This document shows positions 1 to 9,007 of a stretch of DNA of 64,000 bases, piece after piece. How positions within the stretch are numbered: the first letter of the stretch is position 1; every line of letters begins with the position of its first letter. The notes under the pieces were generated by a model. It was not told the origin of the DNA, searched no databases, and saw nothing but the letters and a program-made list of their open reading frames with translations. The stretch spans positions 3,410,001 to 3,474,000 of the forward strand of contig NZ_CP102262.1 of NCBI RefSeq assembly GCF_025147325.1. The letters run 5' to 3'. The translations under genes were made by a program, and so were the position numbers. The stretch is from Bacteroides stercoris ATCC 43183. GTDB lineage: Bacteria; Bacteroidota; Bacteroidia; Bacteroidales; Bacteroidaceae.

Positions 1-69
1 AACATCGCATTCCTGCATCCGAAATCCACACTCGGCGTATTGACGGAACTTTGCGAAAAAGGAGAATAA
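1..69 (+). CDS. mce: Methylmalonyl-CoA epimerase, C-terminal fragment
   Basis: The first 22 codons of the window, read in frame 1 to a TAA at 67-69, encode the tail NIAFLHPKSTLGVLTELCEK. This is the characteristic end of methylmalonyl-CoA epimerase (glyoxalase/VOC fold), which interconverts (R)- and (S)-methylmalonyl-CoA in the succinate-propionate pathway. The rest of the gene lies upstream. It sits just before the decarboxylase alpha subunit, which uses the (S)-methylmalonyl-CoA it makes, so a shared operon is likely. The call rests on a short tail plus context. Confidence 0.85.
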   Translation, partial: NIAFLHPKSTLGVLTELCEKGE

Positions 70-82
70 AGATTTATGGTTT

Positions 83-130
83 GAAATCATAAATCCGAAA
101 ACATAAATCTGAAATCATAAATCATAAATA
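83..130. repeat. Short AT-rich direct repeats between mce and mmdA
   Basis: The 13-base string GAAATCATAAATC occurs at 83-95 and again at 111-123, with further partial copies of CATAAAT between and after. Repeats of this kind are common in Bacteroides intergenic spacers. No function is evident. Confidence 0.5.
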
Positions 131-136
131 AAGAAT

Positions 137-1690
137 ATGAGTAATCAACTTGAGAAAATTAAAGAGCTTATTGACCGCCGTACGGCTGCGCGTCTTGGTG
201 GTGGTGAAAAAGCGATTGCAAAGCAACATGAGAAAGGGAAATATACAGCTCGCGAGCGTATAGCAATGTTACTCGATGAAGGAAGTTTCGAAGAAATGGA
301 CATGTTTGTTGAGCACAGATGTACGAATTTCGGTATGGAAAAGAAACACTACCCCGGCGACGGTGTGGTTACCGGTTGCGGTACCATCGACGGTCGCTTG
401 GTCTACATTTTCGCACAGGATTTCACTGTTTCTGCCGGTTCATTGTCGGAAACCATGTCTTTGAAGATTTGCAAAATCATGGATCAAGCAATGAAGATGG
501 GTGCTCCCTGCATCGGTATCAATGACTCGGGTGGTGCACGTATTCAAGAAGGTATCAATGCTTTAGCCGGATATGCCGAGATTTTCCAACGCAATATTCT
601 TGCTTCCGGCGTTATTCCCCAAATTTCCGGTATCTTCGGTCCTTGTGCCGGTGGTGCGGTTTATTCTCCTGCCCTGACTGACTTTACACTAATGATGGAA
701 GGAACGTCCTACATGTTCCTTACTGGTCCGAAAGTGGTAAAGACCGTAACCGGAGAAGATGTCAGCCAGGAAAATTTGGGTGGTGCAAGCGTACACTCTA
801 CCAAATCCGGTGTAACTCACTTCACTGCAAAGACCGAAGAGGAAGGTCTTGCACTTATCCGCAAATTACTGAGCTACATCCCTCAAAATAATTTGGAAGA
901 AGCTCCTTACACAGATTGTACAGATCCCATCGACCGTCTGGAAGATTCTCTGAACGATATTATCCCTGACAATCCGAACAAGCCTTACGATATGTACGAA
1001 GTTATCGGTGCTATCGTTGACAACGGAGAGTTCCTTGAAATTCAGAAAGACTATTCCAAGAATATCATTATCGGTTTTGCCCGTTTCAACGGACAATCAG
1101 TCGGCATTGTAGCCAACCAGCCCAAATATCTGGCAGGTGTACTTGATAGCAACGCTTCTCGTAAGGGTGCACGTTTCGTCCGTTTCTGCGATGCTTTCAA
1201 TATTCCTATCGTATCTTTGGTAGATGTACCGGGCTTCCTTCCCGGAACCGGTCAGGAGTACAACGGTGTTATCCTGCACGGTGCCAAATTGCTGTATGCC
1301 TACGGTGAAGCTACCGTACCTAAAGTTACTATCACCCTACGCAAATCCTATGGCGGTTCGCACATCGTAATGAGCTGTAAGCAACTTCGTGGTGACATGA
1401 ACTATGCATGGCCTACTGCTGAAATCGCAGTTATGGGTGGTGCAGGTGCGGTAGAAGTTCTGTATGCACGCGAGGCTAAAGAGCAAGAAAATCCGGCTCA
1501 GTTCCTGGCTGAAAAAGAAGCTGAATATACCAAACTGTTTGCCAATCCTTACAATGCAGCCAAGTATGGCTATATCGATGATGTTATCGAACCGCGCAAC
1601 ACGCGTTTCCGCATTATCCGCGCCCTGCAACAACTGCAAACCAAGAAATTGACCAACCCGGCCAAGAAACATGGTAATATTCCTCTTTAA
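137..1690 (+). CDS. mmdA: Methylmalonyl-CoA decarboxylase alpha subunit (carboxyltransferase)
   Basis: A 517-residue biotin-dependent carboxyltransferase of the propionyl-CoA carboxylase beta family. It moves the carboxyl group of (S)-methylmalonyl-CoA to the biotin carrier and yields propionyl-CoA. The full crotonase-like pair of halves is present. The N half has oxyanion-hole glycines in GGARIQEG and [16 protein letters not shown]; the C half has [10 protein letters not shown] and SYGGSHIVM. Length is normal for the family. It is followed by gamma, biotin-carrier and beta subunits, so the complex is a Na+-pumping decarboxylase, although the subunit alone could equally be read as propionyl-CoA carboxylase beta. 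Cytoplasmic, docked on the membrane subunits. Confidence 0.93.
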   Translation: MSNQLEKIKELIDRRTAARLGGGEKAIAKQHEKGKYTARERIAMLLDEGSFEEMDMFVEHRCTNFGMEKKHYPGDGVVTGCGTIDGRLVYIFAQDFTVSAGSLSETMSLKICKIMDQAMKMGAPCIGINDSGGARIQEGINALAGYAEIFQRNILASGVIPQISGIFGPCAGGAVYSPALTDFTLMMEGTSYMFLTGPKVVKTVTGEDVSQENLGGASVHSTKSGVTHFTAKTEEEGLALIRKLLSYIPQNNLEEAPYTDCTDPIDRLEDSLNDIIPDNPNKPYDMYEVIGAIVDNGEFLEIQKDYSKNIIIGFARFNGQSVGIVANQPKYLAGVLDSNASRKGARFVRFCDAFNIPIVSLVDVPGFLPGTGQEYNGVILHGAKLLYAYGEATVPKVTITLRKSYGGSHIVMSCKQLRGDMNYAWPTAEIAVMGGAGAVEVLYAREAKEQENPAQFLAEKEAEYTKLFANPYNAAKYGYIDDVIEPRNTRFRIIRALQQLQTKKLTNPAKKHGNIPL

Positions 1691-1737
1691 GAATTGAGAA
1701 TTAACAGTTGAGAATTAAAAAATAAAAACTCAAATTT

Positions 1738-2670
1738 ATGAATAAAACAAAAATCGGAATATTCCTTTCATTGATGCTGGTGCTGGGGTTCTGTTCTTCT
1801 TGTGGAGAAAAGGAGTCAAACTCTAAACTGTTGCTGAATGAAGTGCTTATCACCAACGAAAGCAACTTTCAGGATGATTACGGTGTTCACAGCGCATGGA
1901 TTGAGATATTCAACAAATCATATGGCAGCGCCGACCTTGCAGGTTGCTATCTGAAATTCAGCAGCCAACCGGGTGACACCGCTACCTATTTCATCCCGAA
2001 AGGTGATGTCCTGACTTTGGTAAAACCTCGTCAGCACGCGCTGTTTTGGGCAGACGGAGAACCTAATCGCGGTACTTTCCATACCAACTTTAAGTTAGAC
2101 AGCCAGAACGCCAATTGGATCGGCTTATACGATTCCGGCAAGAAATTACTGGACCAGATTGTGGTACCCGCCGGAACATTACAAGCCAACCAATCTTATG
2201 CACGTGTCAGTGATGCCACTCCGGAATGGGAAGTAAAAGGAGATGCGTCCGATAAGTATGTAACTCCAAGCACCAATAACAAAACCATTGACAGCAATGC
2301 TAAAATGGAGAAGTTTGAAGAGCATGACAGTATAGGTATCGGTATGGCTATTTCCGCCATGAGTGTAGTATTTTCCGGATTACTCCTTCTTTATATCTCT
2401 TTCAAGATTATAGGCAAGATTTCTGTAAACCTCAGCAAACGTAACGCAATGCGCGCTAAGGGCATTACCGATAAAAAAGAGGCTAAAGAAAAACAACTGG
2501 GAGAAGCACCGGGTGAAGTATTCGCAGCCATTTCCCTGGCATTGCACGAAATGCAGAGTGATGTACACGATGTGGAAGACACCGTACTCACCATTACCCG
2601 CGTAAAACGCAGCTATTCACCTTGGAGTTCAAAGATTTACACGTTGCGTGAAACCCCTCAGAGAAAGTAA
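1738..2670 (+). CDS. Lamin-tail domain lipoprotein fused to OadG-like gamma subunit
   Basis: A 310-residue protein with a lipoprotein signal (hydrophobic residues 6-18, then CSSC with the likely lipidated Cys at 22). A lamin-tail-like beta domain follows at about 30-150 (LLLNEVLITNESN, HSAWIEIFNKS, DLAGCYLKFS, FKLDSQNANWIGLYDS). One membrane span lies near 197-222, and a cytoplasmic tail follows that resembles the gamma subunit (OadG) of Na+-pumping decarboxylases. In the family, gamma is a small one-span anchor that helps assembly; here it carries a large exported domain. It sits between mmdA and mmdC in a tight same-strand cluster. The role of the exported domain is unknown; envelope anchoring is an inference. 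Confidence 0.8.
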   Translation: MNKTKIGIFLSLMLVLGFCSSCGEKESNSKLLLNEVLITNESNFQDDYGVHSAWIEIFNKSYGSADLAGCYLKFSSQPGDTATYFIPKGDVLTLVKPRQHALFWADGEPNRGTFHTNFKLDSQNANWIGLYDSGKKLLDQIVVPAGTLQANQSYARVSDATPEWEVKGDASDKYVTPSTNNKTIDSNAKMEKFEEHDSIGIGMAISAMSVVFSGLLLLYISFKIIGKISVNLSKRNAMRAKGITDKKEAKEKQLGEAPGEVFAAISLALHEMQSDVHDVEDTVLTITRVKRSYSPWSSKIYTLRETPQRK

Positions 2671-2695
2671 AGTCACCTTTAATAAAGATAAAACG

Positions 2696-3127
2696 ATGAA
2701 AGAATATAAATACAAAATCAACGGTAACGCATATAAAGTTACTATTGGAGATATTGAAGACAACATCGCTCACGTAGAAGTGAACGGTACTCCCTACAAA
2801 GTAGAAATGGAAAAAGCTCCGAAAGTTGCAGTCAAACCGGTAGTACGCCCTGTTAGTGCAGCCCCAGCTGCCCCGACTGCTCCAGTTGTAAAACCGGCTG
2901 CTGCTTCAACCGGCAAGTCAGGTGTAAAATCTCCGCTGCCAGGTGTTATCCTTGACATCAAAGTCAATGTGGGTGATACCGTGAAGAAAGGCCAGGTTAT
3001 CATTATCCTGGAGGCCATGAAAATGGAGAACAATATCAATGCCGACAAAGACGGTAAAATTACCGCTATTAATGTTAGTAAAGGAGAATCCGTACTCGAA
3101 GGTACTGACCTTGTAATTATTGAATAA
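2696..3127 (+). CDS. mmdC: Biotin carboxyl carrier subunit of methylmalonyl-CoA decarboxylase
   Basis: A 143-residue carrier starting MKEYKYKINGNAYKV. A flexible Ala/Pro-rich linker lies at about 45-72, and a C-terminal biotinyl domain contains the EAMKME motif whose Lys is biotinylated. It shuttles the carboxyl group from MmdA to the membrane beta subunit. An in-frame ATG at 2648 lies inside the upstream gene and would add 16 residues unlike the family, so 2696 is preferred. The stop overlaps or abuts the beta-subunit start, which suggests translational coupling. Confidence 0.93.
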   Translation: MKEYKYKINGNAYKVTIGDIEDNIAHVEVNGTPYKVEMEKAPKVAVKPVVRPVSAAPAAPTAPVVKPAAASTGKSGVKSPLPGVILDIKVNVGDTVKKGQVIIILEAMKMENNINADKDGKITAINVSKGESVLEGTDLVIIE

Positions 3128-3128
3128 T

Positions 3129-4289
3129 ATGGGAGAATTTATCACATTTTTAGGAAATAACCTTGCAGACTTCTGGACTTATACAGGTTTTGCCAATGCA
3201 ACAGGCGGACATCTGGTAATGATTCTGGTAGGTTTATTCTTCATATACTTGGCTGTTGCCAAGGAATTTGAGCCGATGTTGCTGATTCCTATCGGTTTCG
3301 GTATGCTGATCGGTAATATCCCTTTCAATATGGAAGCCGGATTAAAAGTCGGTATCTATGAGGAAGGGTCTGTACTTAACATTCTGTATCAAGGGGTAAC
3401 TTCCGGTTGGTATCCGCCACTTATTTTCCTGGGTATCGGAGCTATGACGGATTTCTCCGCTCTAATCTCTAACCCGAAGCTGATGCTAGTCGGTGCTGCC
3501 GCACAATTCGGTATTTTCGGTGCATATATGACTGCTTTGGCTATCGGATTCGATCCGATGCAAGCTGGTGCTATCGGTATCATCGGTGGTGCCGATGGTC
3601 CGACAGCCATTTTCCTTTCGTCCAAACTGGCTCCCAACCTGATGGGTGCAATTGCCGTGTCCGCCTATTCCTATATGGCATTAGTACCGGTAATCCAACC
3701 GCCTATCATGCGTCTGCTGACCAGCAAGAACGAGCGCCTTATCCGCATGAAACCGCCACGTGCAGTTTCTCATACGGAAAAAGTAATGTTCCCGATTATC
3801 GGTCTGTTACTTACCTGTTTCCTTGTTCCGTCCGGTTTGCCTTTGTTAGGTATGCTATTTTTCGGTAACTTACTAAAAGAGAGTGGTGTAACCCGCCGTC
3901 TGGCTAACACAGCCAGCGGTCCGCTGATTGATACCATCACAATTCTGCTTGGTCTGACTGTAGGTGCTTCCACACAAGCATCCGAATTCCTGACTACAGA
4001 CTCATTGTGGATTTTTGGTCTGGGTGCATTCTCATTCATTATCGCAACCGCTTCCGGTGTAATCTTCGTGAAGATATTCAATATCTTCCTGAAGAAAGGC
4101 AACAAGATTAATCCGCTGATTGGTAATGCAGGCGTATCTGCAGTGCCTGACTCCGCACGTATCTCTCAAGTAGTAGGTTTGGAATATGATCCAACCAACT
4201 ACCTGTTGATGCATGCCATGGGTCCGAACGTAGCGGGCGTTATCGGCTCAGCAGTAGCTGCCGGTATTCTGTTGGGATTCCTGATGTAA
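3129..4289 (+). CDS. mmdB: Na+-transporting decarboxylase beta subunit
   Basis: A polytopic membrane protein of about 386 residues, of the OadB/MmdB/GcdB family. It decarboxylates carboxybiotin and exports Na+, so propionate formation helps energise the membrane. Family features visible are the many hydrophobic segments, GGADGPTAIFLSSKLAP in the middle, and GNAGVSAVPDSARISQ with HAMGPNVAGVIGSAVAAG near the C-terminus, both in the regions tied to ion coupling. An ATG at 3120 is also in frame; MGEFITFL at 3129 matches the usual N-terminus better. It closes the operon and is followed by a terminator. Confidence 0.93.
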   Translation: MGEFITFLGNNLADFWTYTGFANATGGHLVMILVGLFFIYLAVAKEFEPMLLIPIGFGMLIGNIPFNMEAGLKVGIYEEGSVLNILYQGVTSGWYPPLIFLGIGAMTDFSALISNPKLMLVGAAAQFGIFGAYMTALAIGFDPMQAGAIGIIGGADGPTAIFLSSKLAPNLMGAIAVSAYSYMALVPVIQPPIMRLLTSKNERLIRMKPPRAVSHTEKVMFPIIGLLLTCFLVPSGLPLLGMLFFGNLLKESGVTRRLANTASGPLIDTITILLGLTVGASTQASEFLTTDSLWIFGLGAFSFIIATASGVIFVKIFNIFLKKGNKINPLIGNAGVSAVPDSARISQVVGLEYDPTNYLLMHAMGPNVAGVIGSAVAAGILLGFLM

Positions 4290-4294
4290 GCAGT

Positions 4295-4310
4295 GAAAAC
4301 GTTTGCATAA
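4295..4310. promoter_or_regulatory. LacI-like operator motif upstream of the GH13 gene
   Basis: GAAAACGTTTGCATAA contains the half-palindromic core AAACGTTTGC. The 14 bases AAACGTTTGCATAA (4297-4310) occur identically at 16983-16996 upstream of the GH97 gene, at a similar distance from the start codon (roughly 90 bases). A CAAACGTTTG-type core is typical of LacI/GalR operators. The terminator of the upstream operon lies between this site and the GH13 start, which leaves room for a promoter only after the hairpin or overlapping it. Confidence 0.5.
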
Positions 4311-4324
4311 CCTGCATAAAGGAT

Positions 4325-4363
4325 AATAGCGGAGAGGTAACAGCCTTCTCCGCTATTTTTTTT
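4325..4363 (+). terminator. Terminator of the decarboxylase operon
   Basis: An 11-bp stem, AATAGCGGAGA (4325-4335) with TCTCCGCTATT (4347-4357), is followed by a run of T to 4363. It is placed 35 bases after the beta-subunit stop. Confidence 0.9.
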
Positions 4364-4397
4364 AATTTAGCGGAGAAAATAACGAAAAGCTAATATC

Positions 4398-6248
4398 ATG
4401 AAAAAAGTATTCTTCATTTTAGGAACACTCCTACTTTCCCTCAGTACGTACGCAGCCATGAACGTAAACAAAATCGATCCACCATTTTGGTACACTGGTA
4501 TGCAAAACCCCGAACTTCAGCTAATGGTATATGGTGAAGGCATCGGCAATGCAACGGTATCTGTCAACTATCCCGGCGTCTCGCTGAACAGCACAGTCAA
4601 ATTGGAAAGCAATAATTACCTGCTGGTCTACCTCAGACTGGATAAAAACGTGAAACCCGGTAAAATGCCACTCACCTTCACGCAAGGCAAGAAAAAGTTC
4701 GTCAAAGAATATGAGCTAAAAGAACGTGCCAAAAAAGGCTGCGAGCACAAAGGTTTCGATGCATCCGACGCACTCTATCTGTTAATGCCCGACCGTTTTG
4801 CCAACGGCAACCCGGACAACGACCAAATAGCAGGCATGGCAGAATATAAGGTAGACCGCAACGACCCAAATGCTCGTCATGGCGGCGACCTCGCAGGTAT
4901 CGAACAGCACCTTGATTACTTTTCCGATTTGGGCGTAACTGCCTTGTGGTTTACTCCGGTATTGGAAAACAACATGACCGGCGGTTCCTACCACGGCTAT
5001 GCCACCACCGATTATTATAAAGTAGATCCCCGCTTCGGCACCAATGAAGAGTATAAGCAGCTCATCGAAAAATCTCATACACGCGGCATTAAAATCGTAA
5101 TGGATATGATTTTCAACCACTGCGGTGTAGAGCATATATGGATAAAAGACATGCCTTGCAAAGATTGGTTCAACAACCCCGACCATGAAAATAACTTTGT
5201 GCAGACATCCTTCAAACTGACTCCCCACGTAGACCCTTATGCTTCGAAATACGATTTCAGCCAGATGAATGACGGTTGGTTCGTAACCGCCATGCCCGAC
5301 CTCAACCAAAAGAATCCGCATGTATACCGTTATCTCGTTCAGAACAGTTTCTGGTGGATTGAATATGCCGACATAGACGGTATCCGTATGGATACTTACC
5401 CCTATGCCGACTATGATGCCATGAGCAATTGGATGAAAGAGTTGAATGAAGAATACCCTAACTATAACACCGTAGGCGAAACATGGGTAACCGAACCGGC
5501 ATATACCGCATGGTGGCAAAAGGACTCCAAACTGTCCGCTCCTAAAAACAGCAATCTGAAGACGGTAATGGATTTCAGTTTCTATGATAAAATCAACATT
5601 GCCAAAACGGAGGAAACAGAAACTTGGTTTAAAGGATTAGACCGAGTGTATAACAGTTTCGTATATGATTTTCTTTATCCGAATCCGGAATCGGTACTCG
5701 CTTTCATCGAGAATCACGACACCGACCGCTTTTTGGGTGAAGGCGAAAACCTTCCGATGCTGAAACAAGCCTCTACCCTGTTACTCACCACCCGACGCAT
5801 TCCGCAATTATACTACGGAACGGAGATTATGATGAACGGCATAAAGAGCAAGAGCGACGGTTATGTTCGTAAAGACTTCCCCGGCGGCTGGGCAGACGAT
5901 AAAGAAACCGCACTGACAGCCGAAGGCCGCAGCAAAATTCAAAACGATTGCTACAATTTCTACAAAACAATACTGAATTGGCGTAAAGGAAACGATGTGA
6001 TTGCCAAAGGCAGTATGACTCAGTTTATGGTACAAAACGGCGTATATGCCTATGCCCGTCAGTATGAGGGCAAAATTGTTTTCGTAATGCTGAACGGTAC
6101 AGATTCAGAAACCACCGTTCCTTTAAAATTCTACAAAGAAATTTTGAAAGACAAGAAACAAGGAAAAGATATTCTAAGCGGCAAAACAATTCTCTTTGAA
6201 AAAGAGTTGAAGATGGAAGCGCGTGAATCCCTGATCATCGAATTGTAA
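4398..6248 (+). CDS. GH13 alpha-amylase family enzyme, neopullulanase/cyclomaltodextrinase-like (SusA-type)
   Basis: A 616-residue exported glycosidase with an N-terminal signal peptide (residues 1-19, ending YAA). A beta-sandwich domain occupies about 25-115, and a GH13 barrel follows. The four conserved regions are DMIFNHCG near 235, GIRMDTYPYAD with nucleophile Asp332, GETW with acid/base Glu361, and ENHD with Asp441. The order and N-terminal domain match SusA-type neopullulanases of Bacteroides, which act on maltooligosaccharides, probably in the periplasm. No SusC/SusD pair is adjacent, so it is not in a classical sus operon. It shares an operator-like motif with the GH97 gene at 14,730. 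Confidence 0.9.
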   Translation: MKKVFFILGTLLLSLSTYAAMNVNKIDPPFWYTGMQNPELQLMVYGEGIGNATVSVNYPGVSLNSTVKLESNNYLLVYLRLDKNVKPGKMPLTFTQGKKKFVKEYELKERAKKGCEHKGFDASDALYLLMPDRFANGNPDNDQIAGMAEYKVDRNDPNARHGGDLAGIEQHLDYFSDLGVTALWFTPVLENNMTGGSYHGYATTDYYKVDPRFGTNEEYKQLIEKSHTRGIKIVMDMIFNHCGVEHIWIKDMPCKDWFNNPDHENNFVQTSFKLTPHVDPYASKYDFSQMNDGWFVTAMPDLNQKNPHVYRYLVQNSFWWIEYADIDGIRMDTYPYADYDAMSNWMKELNEEYPNYNTVGETWVTEPAYTAWWQKDSKLSAPKNSNLKTVMDFSFYDKINIAKTEETETWFKGLDRVYNSFVYDFLYPNPESVLAFIENHDTDRFLGEGENLPMLKQASTLLLTTRRIPQLYYGTEIMMNGIKSKSDGYVRKDFPGGWADDKETALTAEGRSKIQNDCYNFYKTILNWRKGNDVIAKGSMTQFMVQNGVYAYARQYEGKIVFVMLNGTDSETTVPLKFYKEILKDKKQGKDILSGKTILFEKELKMEARESLIIEL

Positions 6249-6324
6249 ATAAATTCAGGTTTGACATAAATCAGGTACGGACTAAATAGACACGGATAAA
6301 TCCATAAAGTCCGTACCTAAAAAC

Positions 6325-6363
6325 AAATAGGGAGTGCATTAAAATGCACTCCCTATTTTTATA
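6325..6363. terminator. Bidirectional terminator between GH13 and fba
   Basis: A long perfect stem, AAATAGGGAGTGCAT (6325-6339) with ATGCACTCCCTATTT (6344-6358), is flanked by A and T runs on both sides. It can therefore end the rightward GH13 transcript and the leftward aldolase transcript. Confidence 0.9.
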
Positions 6364-6378
6364 ATCAAATTAACCTTA

Positions 6379-7389
6379 TCAGTCCAATTGAGCCAATTTG
6401 TTTTCAGAACCAAGCACGTTAACGATTTTGTGCTTGTAAAGTTTCTCCATGTTGTCACGAGCCGGACCCAGATATTTACGCGGGTCAAATTCAGCCGGTT
6501 TCTCAGCAAACACCTTACGAACAGCAGCAGTCATAGCCAAACGAGAGTCTGAGTCGATATTGATTTTGCAAACTGCAGACTTCGCAGCCTTGCGCAGTTG
6601 CTCTTCGGGAATACCGATAGCTGCTTCCAACTTACCGCCGAATTGATTGATAGTATCAACTTCTTCCTGAGGAACTGAAGAAGAACCGTGAAGAACGATA
6701 GGGAATCCAGGAAGTTTCTCCATTACAGCATCCAATACGGCAAATTCCAAAGGAGGAGGAACCAGACGACCTGTAGCAGGATCTACGTGGCATTGTTCGG
6801 GTTTGAACTTGTATGCACCATGAGAAGTACCGATAGAAATAGCCAAAGAGTCACAACCTGTACGAGTAGCGAAATCGATAACTTCTTCCGGATTGGTATA
6901 AGTATGGTGTTCAGCAGATACTTCATCTTCTACACCAGCCAACACGCCAAGTTCACCTTCCACTGTAACATCGAATTGATGAGCATAGTCAACAACCTTC
7001 TTTGTTAAAGCAACATTTTCTTCGTATGGAAGATGTGAACCGTCAATCATTACTGAGGAGAAACCTGAATCGATACAGCTTTTACAAGTTTCAAAAGTAT
7101 CTCCGTGGTCAAGGTGAAGAACAATTTCAGGATGTTTGCAGCCCAGTTCCTTAGCATATTCCACAGCGCCCTGAGCCATGTAACGCAGCAAAGTAGCGTT
7201 AGCATATTGGCGAGCACCCTTAGATACCTGAAGGATAACCGGAGACTTAGTCTCTACTGCAGCCTTGATGATAGCCTGCATCTGTTCCATGTTATTGAAG
7301 TTGAATGCAGGGATTGCATATCCACCTTTGATAGCGCGAGCAAACATTTCTCTTGTGTTTACAAGGCCTAAATCTTTGTAATTAACCAT
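6379..7389 (-). CDS. fba: Class II fructose-1,6-bisphosphate aldolase
   Basis: A 336-residue metal-dependent aldolase that splits fructose-1,6-bisphosphate into DHAP and glyceraldehyde-3-phosphate. Visible motifs are HLDHGDTFE (zinc-binding His and catalytic Asp), SVMIDGSHLPYEEN, VEGELGVLAGVEDE, and SIGTSHGAYKF with LHGSSSVP for phosphate and metal binding. The length fits class II (FbaA-like) enzymes. It is monocistronic between a terminator on one side and its own promoter on the other. Confidence 0.96.
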   Translation of the reverse strand: MVNYKDLGLVNTREMFARAIKGGYAIPAFNFNNMEQMQAIIKAAVETKSPVILQVSKGARQYANATLLRYMAQGAVEYAKELGCKHPEIVLHLDHGDTFETCKSCIDSGFSSVMIDGSHLPYEENVALTKKVVDYAHQFDVTVEGELGVLAGVEDEVSAEHHTYTNPEEVIDFATRTGCDSLAISIGTSHGAYKFKPEQCHVDPATGRLVPPPLEFAVLDAVMEKLPGFPIVLHGSSSVPQEEVDTINQFGGKLEAAIGIPEEQLRKAAKSAVCKINIDSDSRLAMTAAVRKVFAEKPAEFDPRKYLGPARDNMEKLYKHKIVNVLGSENKLAQLD

Positions 7390-7428
7390 TTTGTTTAAAG
7401 TTTATTGTTAGTGAATTAAAATTCTACG

Positions 7429-7436
7429 CAAAAGTA
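7429..7436 (-). promoter_or_regulatory. -7 box of fba
   Basis: On the minus strand TACTTTTG fits the Bacteroides -7 consensus TAnnTTTG. It lies about 40 bases before the aldolase start. No clear -33 TTTG is seen at the usual spacing. Confidence 0.55.
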
Positions 7437-7611
7437 AGCATTATCCTTTAAAAAGAAGAACAAGAGAAGAATAAAATACCTCTACTCACCAGTCAAATCC
7501 ATTCTATTTTAAAGCTATTGGCTTGAATTAACAGAATATTGTAATCTCTATATTACAAAGTTTTTGCATCTGTCTGTTCATTCTCTCCTTTTGCGTTCTT
7601 ACCTCTATAAA

Positions 7612-7644
7612 CAAAAAAGCCGGAAAGCGAGTTTATTTTCCGGC
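7612..7644 (-). terminator. Terminator stranded by the IS insertion
   Basis: On the minus strand GCCGGAAA and TTTCCGGC (7619-7626 with 7637-7644) form a stem followed by a run of T (7613-7618 read backward). It points away from the endonuclease gene at 8982-10010. It was evidently that gene's terminator before the IS4-family element separated them. Confidence 0.8.
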
Positions 7645-7673
7645 CTGTTATTTACACATTATTATATATTATC

Positions 7674-7682
7674 TTTTCAGAT
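7674..7682. repeat. Left 9-bp target-site duplication of the IS4-family element
   Basis: TTTTCAGAT here is repeated exactly at 9008-9016, directly outside the two terminal inverted repeats. Confidence 0.9.
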
Positions 7683-9007
7683 CATTAGTGTCCCGTTAAA
7701 ATGGGACGAGTTAAACAATTAATCAAAAAGCCCCGGAATCAGGGGATCATTTAGATCTTTGACATCATTGAAATTAGTCTTGTCGAACAGGTCACGCAAG
7801 TGGGTTTTGTCAGTCAATGATATGCTGAGAATTTGTAAAACTTCATAGGTTGAACGTTTCAACTTCATATCATGTTGGACAATAGCCACAAGACAGTACG
7901 TGATAATAGCCACACTGATTTGTATGCGAACAGCGTTCTCTGTTGTGCCCCAGAATTTCTTTATCTTGAGATGCTGCTTGAGCCATTTGAAGAACAGCTC
8001 GATTAACCATCTTTTCTTATAAAGATCGGCGACATCCAGTGCAGAAAGTTGTTTTGCATTCGTCAAAAAAGTGAACTCACGGTCATCCTCTTCGTCGTAA
8101 TATCGGACGAGTCTGAATGACTCAGGATATTTTTTCTCGGAGAGATATCCGGTCAGTTTCACTTCCGCATCTGTCATTATGTTCTTTGGCATTCTTCGCT
8201 TCCATCTGACTGTCTTATACTTTAAGTTCGTCTTGGCTCTGACAACAAAGAAAGAGTCTGTAAGATGTATCCTATAGAGTTCTTTAAAGGAGTCATAAGC
8301 CCTGTCGAATATATAATAAGCATTTGGTTCATAATGGATTGAAGACATTGCTGTGGAATCATGCTTTGATGCAGTAGTTACAGTATAGAAGGCAGGAACT
8401 TGTGCTTCAATGTCGTATAAGACATGAGCTTTCACCCCTCCTTTCTTGCTTCGGAACTTTGCCCATGGGAATGTTGCAAGACACAACGGAATCGTTGTTG
8501 AATCAAACGCATATTTCTTTCCGGAAATGTCAAGGATGTTGGTCGTCCGCTTCTCGCAGGCTTCCTTCATCATATAGAATGCAAAGTCTTCGAAGATTCT
8601 GTAATCACGGTTCTGGTTCGCTGTCGCAAGAGTTGTCTTGGCTATCGGTTCACGACCTAAACCAAGATGATATTGCTTGGCCCTATGCGCCTCGAAAGCA
8701 ACGACTAAGTCTCGCAGGCTCTCACGGTTACTCAGTTGTCCAAACATCATCGCGAGCATCTGATTCCAGCAAGTGAAATGTTTCACATATCTGTTGCCAT
8801 CATACTTGCGAACATAGTTGTTGAACTGAGTCCTGTTCAGAAAAGCGGTTAATTGAGAGAATACGTATTTGTCTTGGAACATAGCAGCCATTTGTATTAG
8901 ACTGCAAAGTTGCAAAATCAAGTCCGTTTCATTTCAAAAAACCGTGTAATTGACTATATTTCAATAATTTCAAAGAACTATTTATCCACTTTTACGGGAC
9001 AGTAGTG
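7683..9007 (-). mobile_element. Complete IS4-family insertion sequence, 1325 bp
   Basis: The ends are imperfect inverted repeats of about 22 bp with 18 matches. The left end starts CATTAGTGTCCCGTTAAAA; the right end, reverse complemented, starts CACTACTGTCCCGTAAAAG. Both flank one transposase gene. The 9-bp direct repeats TTTTCAGAT outside (7674-7682, 9008-9016) show a transposition event whose target duplication is still intact. The right end supplies the last eight codons and the stop of the neighbouring endonuclease gene. Confidence 0.93.
7719..8921 (-). CDS. IS4-family transposase
   Basis: A DDE transposase of up to 400 residues. Catalytic motifs are FDSTTI (first Asp), YIFDRAYD (second Asp) and the family signature YKKRWLIELFFKWLKQHL, in which Tyr-Arg-Glu-Lys spacing and the third acidic residue are intact. 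An N-terminal domain of the DUF4372 kind precedes the catalytic core. A shorter start at MAAMFQDKYVF (8891) is plausible. No frameshift or stop is seen, so the copy may be active. Confidence 0.93.
   Translation of the reverse strand: MILQLCSLIQMAAMFQDKYVFSQLTAFLNRTQFNNYVRKYDGNRYVKHFTCWNQMLAMMFGQLSNRESLRDLVVAFEAHRAKQYHLGLGREPIAKTTLATANQNRDYRIFEDFAFYMMKEACEKRTTNILDISGKKYAFDSTTIPLCLATFPWAKFRSKKGGVKAHVLYDIEAQVPAFYTVTTASKHDSTAMSSIHYEPNAYYIFDRAYDSFKELYRIHLTDSFFVVRAKTNLKYKTVRWKRRMPKNIMTDAEVKLTGYLSEKKYPESFRLVRYYDEEDDREFTFLTNAKQLSALDVADLYKKRWLIELFFKWLKQHLKIKKFWGTTENAVRIQISVAIITYCLVAIVQHDMKLKRSTYEVLQILSISLTDKTHLRDLFDKTNFNDVKDLNDPLIPGLFD

Noticed and set aside
4782..5519. Long open frame (245 codons) on the minus strand inside the GH13 gene
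   Set aside because: It lies fully within a gene with intact catalytic motifs, and the composition is that of a reverse shadow.
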